NCBI GenBank assembly: GCA_947451935.1
Contig: CANGBH010000010.1
Span: forward strand, 1 to 58,181
Reading direction: 5' to 3'
Length of the DNA stretch: 58,181 nucleotides
From: Chitinophagaceae bacterium
Lineage (GTDB): Bacteria; Bacteroidota; Bacteroidia; Chitinophagales; Chitinophagaceae
Below, piece by piece: positions 18,248 to 24,739 of this stretch. The translations under genes and the position numbers were made by a program. The first letter of the stretch is position 1. Each line of letters begins with the position of its first letter. The notes beneath the pieces are model-generated. The model was not told the origin of the DNA. It did no database searches and worked only from the letters and a program-made list of their open reading frames with translations.

Positions 18248-18823
18248 ATGTTTACAGGTATTATAGAGGCCATTGGAACCATCAAACGCACTGAAATCGA
18301 GGGTTCTAACATGCACTTTTGGGTGGAAGCTCCTTTTTTCAATGAATTAAAAATTGATCAAAGTGTTGCCCATGATGGGGTTTGCTTAACCATCGACGCT
18401 ATGGAATCCCCTCTTTACAGGGTTACCGCGATCAAAGAAACCCTAAGCAAGACCAACCTTGGAAACTGGACAATTGGCAAAAAAGTAAACTTGGAGCGGG
18501 CCATGATTCTAGGATCGAGGTTGGATGGACACCTAGTGCAAGGACATGTGGATTGCACCGGCAGATGCGTTGGGGTTGAAGTAGAACAAGGAAGTTGGAA
18601 ATACACTTTTGAATATCCTGAGCAATTCAAAAGATTGATTATTGAAAAAGGATCAATCTGCGTAAATGGAACTAGCCTGACGGCATTTGATTTAAAAGAC
18701 AATACGTTCTCAGTAGCGATTATACCCTACACGTATAACAATACGAATATCAATGAGTTAGAAGAGAATAATGCAGTGAATTTGGAATTTGACTTGGTGG
18801 GGAAGTATGTAAATAAGACTTAA
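18248..18823 (+). CDS. ribE: Riboflavin synthase, alpha subunit
   Basis: 191 aa. It dismutates two 6,7-dimethyl-8-ribityllumazine molecules to riboflavin. The two homologous lumazine-binding barrels are visible: MFTGIIEAIGTI with NMHFWVEAPF, HDGVCLTID and TLSKTNLGNW in the first; GSRLDGHLVQGHVDCTG, KGSICVNGTSLTAF and NTFSVAIIPYT in the second. The length is slightly below the usual 200-215 aa but all motifs are present. No other rib genes are near. Its stop shares the bases TTAA with the stop of the convergent lasso precursor gene. Confidence 0.96.
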   Translation: MFTGIIEAIGTIKRTEIEGSNMHFWVEAPFFNELKIDQSVAHDGVCLTIDAMESPLYRVTAIKETLSKTNLGNWTIGKKVNLERAMILGSRLDGHLVQGHVDCTGRCVGVEVEQGSWKYTFEYPEQFKRLIIEKGSICVNGTSLTAFDLKDNTFSVAIIPYTYNNTNINELEENNAVNLEFDLVGKYVNKT

Positions 18824-18954
18824 GAAGTTGGAATACCGCCCTCACAACCGCTGTCTAAATCGATGTACCCACCTTGCTTACTAGAATCACAGCCATAAGT
18901 ATTATTCACAGGTAGAATTTCAACTTCGGGAGTTATCCATTCTTTTTTGTCCAT
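18820..18954 (-). CDS. Lasso-type RiPP precursor peptide (44 aa)
   Basis: A 45-codon frame starting 11 bp after the cyclase stop, on the same strand. The leader (residues 1-20) opens MDKKEWITPEVEIL, with the W-x-x-P form of the Y/W-x-x-P leader motif read by B1 recognition proteins, and ends NNTY, so Thr19 takes the penultimate position conserved in lasso leaders. The predicted core is residues 21-44: Gly at core 1, Cys at 2 and 17, Asp at 3, 12 and 14, Glu at 18, and C-terminal PTS. A free C-terminal Ser fits phosphorylation by the cluster kinase. Odd point: core positions 7-9 are Gln-Gly-Gly, so the usual ring-closing Asp/Glu is missing. The gene could be an active precursor with a new ring type or a decayed one. 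The leader and location are seen directly; the processing is inferred. Confidence 0.82.
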   Translation of the reverse strand: MDKKEWITPEVEILPVNNTYGCDSSKQGGYIDLDSGCEGGIPTS

Positions 18955-18965
18955 ATTATTATTCT

Positions 18966-20918
18966 TTATACGTCGGTAAAACTAGGTAACTTTTTTTGTT
19001 TTAGCCAATTTAAAAGTGAAATATTTTTCATTAAAACATTACAAATCATTATTTTTTCGATGATATCATCATTTTTTGTTAATTCATTGATAGTTTTTTT
19101 TATTTTATCCATGTCAACCAAAGGAATAAATTCACTTTTTAACTTAAGATTTTCAATTAAGTTAACAAAGGCAGTATCTTTATTCAAGCGATGACTTATG
19201 TCGTATGATTGGGGAAATAGACCTTTGTAATTCAAAATTTCATCTGAAATCAATCCTTGCATCATATTTCTTACTGCGTATTTTCTAACTCCCTGTCTAA
19301 AATACAATCTTTCACCAATCGAGAAAGTGAATTCTAAAAATCGAATATCAACAGTCGGATCTACAACCACGACTCTATTATATTGACTTTCCTTAAACCA
19401 TTTCATACCAAGCATTGGTGCGATGGTATAAATTAATTTTTTTCTTACCTTTTCTGAATTCGTTGAGACATTAAATCCTGGAACGACAAACATGTATCTT
19501 CTTTCTTTAAACCAATTAATCCTTTTTCCTAGATACCTATTCAGGATTGACTCTTTTAAAAAAACATCTCCATAAAATGGATTTATATTCTTAAAAAAAC
19601 TAATGCATCTCTTAATAAATGGCTTAATAAGTTCACTTTTAAACACATTTAAATACCCAAGATTGCGAACTCTTTTTAATGCCAATATTTCTGAAATGAA
19701 CTGAGAAAATCTTAAACGCGTGAACAAATACAATAAATAGTTTGGAGCATCCCATGATAAGGTAAAATTACCCATCTGACCATTCATGATTGTTTTAACA
19801 CCATCATACCTAGCCTTATTCAAAATGCCGTCAATCCAAAATGTATTATTTGTTACAACTGGAAATAACAAGTCTGAAGTTTTATCGGATGATAAAATAT
19901 CGCCAAATGATGTATCAGCAAATGAGAGAAACTGAGGTTTGATATTAGGCCTTGAATAAAGTTGTCGTTCTAAAAAAAATTGCTCACTGACACGTTCGTG
20001 TTTTTCTTTTGGTATCTCATGGAGAAATGCAGGACAAGATGTGTAAGAGTATAAATTTAATTGTCGTGTATTCAATTCCTCAGAAGCAAAATAAGCAACA
20101 GTATTCGAATCAATGCCACTGCTCAGAAAAATACCCGTTTTTTCAGAAGATCTTAATCTAGTATGTATAGCTCTTGAAAGTATAATACGAAATTCTTGTA
20201 TAGCATCATCGTCATGATTAAACTTAATCTTTTGTTGTTCAGTAAGTTCCCAATAGGTGTGGAGAGTTTTTTTAAGAGGTTGTTCTATTTTCATAAAACA
20301 GCCAGCATTGAGATATAAAATTTCTTTAACTAAAGTCGTACTAGGTCTCAATCTCAATCCAGGAATAAAAAGTCGTTGCAGTTGCGAAAGATCAGTTTGA
20401 AAATCTGCCTTGAGAATTTTTTTAAACAAATTACCATCAGAAGCAAAATAAAGTTCATCCCCAATTTGTGTATAATACAATGCAGAATAACCTAGTTTAT
20501 CTTTTGCAAAAAATAATCCATTTAATATTGAATCGTAAAGCGCAAACGCCCAATCACCTTCAATATGATGCACACACTGATCTTTCCATTTTTGGTAGGC
20601 TAGCATCACCAATTGAGAATCAGGTGTTTGGTCTAATTCCGATTGTGTGAGCCCAAGTTTATCGCCCAACTCATCGCGATAATCCAACCGAAAATGTCCC
20701 ACCAATATATATCGACCACATGCACTCCGAAGAGGCTGTTGATCATACTTCGCTTCAGGCGATACGCGAAGCATCAAATGCCCCATTGCTATCTTTTTCT
20801 CTACGTGGGTCTCTAAGCCATCAAACCCTTCACGCTCGGTAGCCTTGCGCATTTGCTCAAATGCGTCTAGATCAACCGATCCGCCCTGGGGCCTGAAAAT
20901 GCCGAAGAATCCGCTCAT
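18966..20918 (-). CDS. Lasso peptide cyclase (asparagine-synthetase-like, C protein)
   Basis: 650 aa. The N-terminus (MSGFFGIFRPQGG) is a class II glutaminase-like domain whose nucleophilic Cys2 is replaced by Ser, so it cannot release ammonia from glutamine. HIEGDWAFALYD and YSALYYT keep the fold. The synthetase domain has the ATP-binding LSSGIDS (residues 265-271) in place of LSGGxDS. Lasso cyclases adenylate an acidic side chain of the core and join it to the core N-terminus. It starts 85 bp-odd downstream of a -7 box (21008-21015) and is followed at once by the precursor gene. The C-terminal 150 residues are rich in Lys/Asn. The match is to lasso cyclases rather than AsnB because of the missing Cys2 and the B1/B2 neighbours. 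Confidence 0.9.
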   Translation of the reverse strand: MSGFFGIFRPQGGSVDLDAFEQMRKATEREGFDGLETHVEKKIAMGHLMLRVSPEAKYDQQPLRSACGRYILVGHFRLDYRDELGDKLGLTQSELDQTPDSQLVMLAYQKWKDQCVHHIEGDWAFALYDSILNGLFFAKDKLGYSALYYTQIGDELYFASDGNLFKKILKADFQTDLSQLQRLFIPGLRLRPSTTLVKEILYLNAGCFMKIEQPLKKTLHTYWELTEQQKIKFNHDDDAIQEFRIILSRAIHTRLRSSEKTGIFLSSGIDSNTVAYFASEELNTRQLNLYSYTSCPAFLHEIPKEKHERVSEQFFLERQLYSRPNIKPQFLSFADTSFGDILSSDKTSDLLFPVVTNNTFWIDGILNKARYDGVKTIMNGQMGNFTLSWDAPNYLLYLFTRLRFSQFISEILALKRVRNLGYLNVFKSELIKPFIKRCISFFKNINPFYGDVFLKESILNRYLGKRINWFKERRYMFVVPGFNVSTNSEKVRKKLIYTIAPMLGMKWFKESQYNRVVVVDPTVDIRFLEFTFSIGERLYFRQGVRKYAVRNMMQGLISDEILNYKGLFPQSYDISHRLNKDTAFVNLIENLKLKSEFIPLVDMDKIKKTINELTKNDDIIEKIMICNVLMKNISLLNWLKQKKLPSFTDV

Positions 20919-21007
20919 AAAGAGATGTTAGACGTTAGATGTAAGATGTTAGTCTCGGGCACGTAAAATGATTTCATTAATAAAAATGCAATTGAAAGGA
21001 TATTTGA

Positions 21008-21015
21008 CAAAGTTA
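21008..21015 (-). promoter_or_regulatory. Promoter of cyclase-precursor unit, -7 box TAACTTTG
   Basis: Exact TAnnTTTG match 90 bp before the cyclase ATG and after the 14-bp repeat array. It indicates that cyclase and precursor form a transcription unit separate from B1-B2. The leader contains the imperfect GATGTTA/GACGTTA repeats at 20933-20951. Confidence 0.6.
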
Positions 21016-21060
21016 TACCGAATTAAGCTTTTCTAATTTGTTAAAAAAATGACACCAAAC

Positions 21061-21125
21061 CCAAGCGTCCAGCGCCAAGCGTCCAGCGTTAAGCCTCCAG
21101 CGTTAAGCGTCCAGCGTTAAGCGTC
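21061..21125. repeat. 14-bp tandem repeat array, copy 1 (unit CGTTAAGCGTCCAG)
   Basis: About 4.6 slightly degenerate copies (variants CGCCAAGCGTCCAG and CGTTAAGCCTCCAG). It touches the stop codon of the B2 gene. The same unit in the same orientation occurs at 24611-24739. The array has no unique spacers and no coding frame. Confidence 0.92.
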
Positions 21126-21537
21126 ACCCGCCAAAACAAACAATCACCGTATAACCCTCCGCGCCTGCCCTTCCTGTAATAATCCGATTACCACAACGCA
21201 CCCATGCATGGGCTTTTAATAAATTCGTTGTGTCTTTGGCTAATCCGAAATACAATGTTGAAGGTAGCCCACGTCGCTTTAACATCATCTTTCCTGTCAA
21301 GGCCTGATCATAGCATTTACTTTGATGTAGAGTATAGCGACTAGCTCGTCGTATAGCCAGCTCAACATGTTGGATACCATCTGAAAAAAGAGGCTCTAGT
21401 GATGTTTCTGCATGCACTTTTCCTATTCGACCTGCTATACGCTTGAACGGCATAATCAATATAGTCAGCTTCATGGCATGTAGCAGCATCCATGCCTCTA
21501 TAAAAAAAATGTAGTCGCTTAATGGCCGCTTTTTCAT
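21124..21537 (-). CDS. Lasso peptide leader protease (B2, transglutaminase-like)
   Basis: 137 aa. The B2 family is a papain/transglutaminase-fold cysteine protease that removes the leader peptide before ring closure. The nucleophile is in SKCYDQALTG (Cys75) and the His in LKAHAWVRCG (His110); the third residue is not obvious, as in many B2 proteins that end GAEGYTVIVCFGG-like. The N-terminal half has a hydrophobic helix pair. It overlaps the B1 gene by 4 bp (ATGA), so the two are translationally coupled. Its stop lies within the 14-bp repeat array. Confidence 0.9.
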   Translation of the reverse strand: MKKRPLSDYIFFIEAWMLLHAMKLTILIMPFKRIAGRIGKVHAETSLEPLFSDGIQHVELAIRRASRYTLHQSKCYDQALTGKMMLKRRGLPSTLYFGLAKDTTNLLKAHAWVRCGNRIITGRAGAEGYTVIVCFGG

Positions 21538-21809
21538 TCTACAACTCGAATGATATTCTTTTCCAACAATTGATCAATCAATTCTCTAGTATCTTTTTCA
21601 CATACGTTTTGCTCTACCTGAAATTCTTCCATCAATTGCTTAATCAGTGAATCAAATGAAATACCTTCTTTCATTTTCTGCCATATGACCGATGCCACAG
21701 AATTTAATCCGAAATAAAAACCCGAAGCCATGTCCAACATCACCACCTCATCCCCGATTTTAGATTGGATGATTTCTGCATTTTGAATATAGGATGGATG
21801 GGTTGACAC
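21534..21809 (-). CDS. PqqD-like RiPP recognition element (lasso B1)
   Basis: 91 aa winged-helix RRE protein. It shows the PqqD pattern: a three-strand beta sheet with GDEVVMLDMASGFYFGLN (the G-x-Y-F-x-L-N turn of the family), VASVIWQKMKEG, then helices DSLIKQLMEEFQV and DTRELIDQLLEKNII. It binds the precursor leader and presents it to B2 and the cyclase. The start is GTG at 21809; no ATG is suitably placed. A -7 box lies 26 bp upstream. It overlaps B2 by 4 bp. Confidence 0.9.
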   Translation of the reverse strand: MSTHPSYIQNAEIIQSKIGDEVVMLDMASGFYFGLNSVASVIWQKMKEGISFDSLIKQLMEEFQVEQNVCEKDTRELIDQLLEKNIIRVVE

Positions 21810-21834
21810 CGATTTTAGAATTAGTTATTACCCT

Positions 21835-21842
21835 CAAATTTA
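21835..21842 (-). promoter_or_regulatory. B1-B2 promoter, -7 box TAAATTTG
   Basis: Exact TAnnTTTG match 26 bp before the GTG start of B1, in the 65-bp gap after the kinase gene. It suggests B1-B2 can be expressed apart from the kinase. Confidence 0.55.
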
Positions 21843-21874
21843 CATGAATAATTGTAAGAGACTCATATCGATTC

Positions 21875-22780
21875 TTACAAATCCCGAACTATTATCTCCG
21901 CTACGGCCGCAATACTGTTTTCATCAGCTGGTCGAGAAATCAACATGGTCTTGGTCGTATTAGCGATTCGACTAAATAGCGTGAAATGTTCTTTTTGCAA
22001 GCCACTAAACCCAATATATTCCCCACGATAGGCATTTCGTTCTAATCGTTGAAAAAGTTCGATACCCTGTATGGCTCGGACACTAACTTCAGTGGCGGAA
22101 GCTTCTTTTTCAATCAACACCACCCGTTTAACTTTCATAGGTGTTCTACTAAATCGGTCATGAAAATAAACACCATACTTTTCTTGATCAGGCCTGATTT
22201 TTCTGTCTTTAGTCCCACCACCAATATCAACTTTAGCATAGGTATCCAACCAATACTTCATCATGGGATATGAACTGTATAGATACAATTCATCATTGGT
22301 TTCACTAATAACAGGCACACATACGTCATCCGAGAATGGAATATATCCCTTGTTGATCATAGCAGCTAACGTGGTTGACTTCCCAGCACCAGACTCGCCC
22401 ATGATCAATACCAATTCGTCTTGATCAATAAAAGCAGAACAATGCAAGGGAATCTGATTTCGCTGATGCAATAACGCAGCAAACGCATTGGACAAACAAA
22501 AGAGTCGGATGCTCTCCCAATCAGCACTATCCAGTGGCTTTATAATTATTCTGCTACCGCTTGATACATAATAGGACGCAATGCCTTTTACATGCAAAAG
22601 ATATTCGCTAGAAGAAATCATAAGATGGGAGGAACGAAAACCTGTCTCTCCCGAAATCGTATCTGGCACATCACCGATCACCAACTCAACATCCGTTACA
22701 CCTGTTTCGTCTATGGGAAATAACTCTGGAAACAACACAGATGATCGAATAGTAAGTCCATATGCCCAATAATAATACAT
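21875..22780 (-). CDS. HPr-kinase-like lasso peptide kinase
   Basis: 301 aa. A nonconserved N-terminal domain is followed by the HPrK catalytic core: IPLHCSAF (His113), the P-loop GESGAGKS (128-135), IPFSDDVCVPV with the catalytic-type Asp pair (151-152), and a late RVVLIEKE strand. There is no N-terminal HPrK regulatory domain, and there is no HPr or PTS gene nearby. Such short kinases in lasso clusters (PadeK/ThcoK type) phosphorylate the C-terminal Ser of the precursor, and the precursor here does end in Ser. The start ATG is 16 nt or so downstream of the predicted transcription start in the palindrome. An alternative role on another small molecule cannot be excluded. Confidence 0.85.
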   Translation of the reverse strand: MYYYWAYGLTIRSSVLFPELFPIDETGVTDVELVIGDVPDTISGETGFRSSHLMISSSEYLLHVKGIASYYVSSGSRIIIKPLDSADWESIRLFCLSNAFAALLHQRNQIPLHCSAFIDQDELVLIMGESGAGKSTTLAAMINKGYIPFSDDVCVPVISETNDELYLYSSYPMMKYWLDTYAKVDIGGGTKDRKIRPDQEKYGVYFHDRFSRTPMKVKRVVLIEKEASATEVSVRAIQGIELFQRLERNAYRGEYIGFSGLQKEHFTLFSRIANTTKTMLISRPADENSIAAVAEIIVRDL

Positions 22781-22816
22781 GCGATTTGAGTATCTTTAAT
22801 CAAAGATACTAATCGC
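22781..22816. promoter_or_regulatory. Palindrome with overlapping divergent promoters (kinase / ABC exporter)
   Basis: The arms AGTATCTTT (22789-22797) and AAAGATACT (22802-22810) are perfect inverted repeats around AATC, and the outer GCGATT (22781-22786) / AATCGC (22811-22816) extends them with a 2-base bulge. Each arm carries a -7 box: TATCTTTG on minus (22801-22808, exact) for the kinase, TATCTTTA on plus (22791-22798, one mismatch) for the exporter. The 50-bp intergenic region is almost all palindrome, so it is a likely operator for a dimeric regulator. Confidence 0.7.
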
Positions 22817-22830
22817 TTTTTCAAGCCCGA

Positions 22831-24609
22831 ATGAATTATATAAATCAATTTAAAAGTTTCCTCGTACAGGCCAAGGCTATGTTTGGCGAGATTCACAAAA
22901 TCGACAAACGGCTTGCTTACCTAAATCTGTTCACCAAGTCAGTCTTAGCCATCACCCCATTGGTCATATTATACCTCACAAAAAGATTAATTGACTTAAT
23001 CTCTAGTGGAAATAGTTCATCACATGAACTCATCTTTATTATTTCATTGTTTGCTGGGACGCAAATCGTCACCACAATCATTAGTCAATTCTCAGATTAT
23101 ACCAGCACGCTATTTCAACAAAAAGTATCCGACAGATTTTCAGTTAGAATAATTCAAAAAGCTTCTCGTGTCGATTATACCTATTTTGAGCAACCGGAAT
23201 TTCACAATACGCTCCATCTTGCCCAACAACAAGCCCTGTATAGAGTCGGACAATTAATGCCTGCCATCAACAGCCTCATATCATCTGGATTATCACTTGT
23301 CTTTTTGATTGTTTTTTTTATTTCGATTAAAGCCTATTTCTTACTAGCTTTTATCCTATTAGCTATTCCAATTAGTGTCAACAAATGGATTCAAGGAAAG
23401 CGTTTAAGCAATCTTGAATTCACCCTAGCCCCAAAAGAACGTGAAGCGAATTATTTTTTCCAAATCCTAACCGGCATTCAATGGGCAAAGGAAAACCGAA
23501 GCTTTCAATTTGGAGAGGCCTTTGGCAATAGGATGAAGGGACTGCGTGAACATATTGCTTCACTAAAAAAGAATATCCAACGCGCTGCCATGGGGAAAAA
23601 CATCCTGTTCGACATACTAGAGATAGTTATGCTGACTGCAGCCATAGGATACTTATCATGGCAAACCATGGCCAAGCTGATGACCCTTGGCGTTTTTGTG
23701 ATTTACCTACAAGGCTTTCAGCGTATGCAGAGCAACTCTAAAAGTTTTTTTCAATCTATACTGCAACTATTTCAATTGAGAATTTTCTTTCAACACCTAT
23801 TCGATTTTTTTGCATTACCCGAAACATCGGACAAAGAAGATTATAAAGAAAATTTTCCTGAAACCATTCAGTCGCTGCAACTACAAAATATCTCCTTCAC
23901 CTATCCCAATGCGAAAGCACCCGTATTGCATGATATCAGTGTGAAAGCAGGGGCAGGACAAATTATCGCCATCGTGGGGGAAAATGGATCAGGAAAAAGC
24001 ACACTCGTTAAATTATTAGCAAAACTATACCGGCTTGATGCTGGAAGATTCGACATCAATGGCATTTCGATTGAAAACATCAAATCAAGTTCTTTCTACG
24101 AACACAGCGCATTTTTTTTCCAAGACTATGAAAAGTATTTTATCGAAGCAGGACAAAATATTCATTTTAACGTAGAAAAAATAAATGATGATGAATCCGC
24201 AACGAAAGCTGCTTCAGAACAATCTGGTGCAAATGAGTTTATTCAAAAACTTTCTGCCGGATATCAAACTAAGCTTGGAAGTGTATTTCAGGGAAGTGAG
24301 CAATTGAGTGGTGGCCAATGGCAAAAGCTTGCCCTAGCAAGAATATTTTACAAAGAGGCAAAACTAGTTGTGCTGGATGAACCGAGTAGTGCACTCGATG
24401 CCTTCTCCGAACTTCGTCTCTATGAAGAAATTAAAAAAAATAATCAAGACAAAATCGTCATCCTTATTTCACATCGATTGTACAACCTCAAACTCGCAGA
24501 TCATATTTATGTTATGGAAGAGGGAAAAATTATAGAAGACGGAACATTCAACACCCTCATCAATCAAGGTGGATTATTTCAGCAGATGTATGAAAAGCAG
24601 AGGATTTGA
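22831..24609 (+). CDS. ABC transporter, ATP-binding/permease (lasso peptide exporter, D protein)
   Basis: 592 aa half-transporter. Residues about 20-310 contain the transmembrane domain (hydrophobic segments such as YLNLFTKSVLAITPLVILYL, and a clear helix pair near residues 150-180). The nucleotide-binding domain has Walker A GENGSGKST (about 382), the signature LSGGQWQKLALAR and Walker B KLVVLDEPSSALD, then ISHRLYNLKLAD. There is no N-terminal C39 peptidase domain, consistent with separate leader removal by B2. It should export the mature peptide and give self-immunity. It is divergent from the kinase gene and followed by the second repeat array. Confidence 0.9.
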   Translation: MNYINQFKSFLVQAKAMFGEIHKIDKRLAYLNLFTKSVLAITPLVILYLTKRLIDLISSGNSSSHELIFIISLFAGTQIVTTIISQFSDYTSTLFQQKVSDRFSVRIIQKASRVDYTYFEQPEFHNTLHLAQQQALYRVGQLMPAINSLISSGLSLVFLIVFFISIKAYFLLAFILLAIPISVNKWIQGKRLSNLEFTLAPKEREANYFFQILTGIQWAKENRSFQFGEAFGNRMKGLREHIASLKKNIQRAAMGKNILFDILEIVMLTAAIGYLSWQTMAKLMTLGVFVIYLQGFQRMQSNSKSFFQSILQLFQLRIFFQHLFDFFALPETSDKEDYKENFPETIQSLQLQNISFTYPNAKAPVLHDISVKAGAGQIIAIVGENGSGKSTLVKLLAKLYRLDAGRFDINGISIENIKSSSFYEHSAFFFQDYEKYFIEAGQNIHFNVEKINDDESATKAASEQSGANEFIQKLSAGYQTKLGSVFQGSEQLSGGQWQKLALARIFYKEAKLVVLDEPSSALDAFSELRLYEEIKKNNQDKIVILISHRLYNLKLADHIYVMEEGKIIEDGTFNTLINQGGLFQQMYEKQRI

Positions 24610-24610
24610 T

Positions 24611-24739
24611 TTAAGCGTTAAGCGTCTAGCGTTAAGCGTCCAGCGTTAAGCGTCCAGCGTTAAGCGTCCAGCGTTAAGCGTCCAGCGTTAAGCGTCCAGC
24701 GTTCAGCGCCAAGCGTCCAGCGTTAAGCGTCTAGCGTTC
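24611..24739. repeat. 14-bp tandem repeat array, copy 2 (unit CGTTAAGCGTCCAG)
   Basis: About nine copies, several perfect, with variants CGTTAAGCGTCTAG and CGTTCAGCGCCAAG. It fills the whole space between the exporter stop and the nucleotidyltransferase stop. Same unit and orientation as 21061-21125, so the two form direct repeats 3.5 kb apart around B2, B1, kinase and exporter. Confidence 0.93.

Noticed and set aside
18966-20918. Housekeeping asparagine synthetase AsnB
   Set aside because: The glutaminase Cys2 is replaced by Ser and the neighbours are RiPP genes, so a lasso cyclase role fits better.
20919-21060. Second lasso precursor gene between cyclase and B2
   Set aside because: Both strands were read in all frames; only short frames broken by the repeats occur, without a leader motif.
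21875-22780. HPr kinase for carbon catabolite control
   Set aside because: There is no N-terminal HPrK domain and no hpr or PTS gene nearby, and the gene is embedded between lasso B1 and the exporter.
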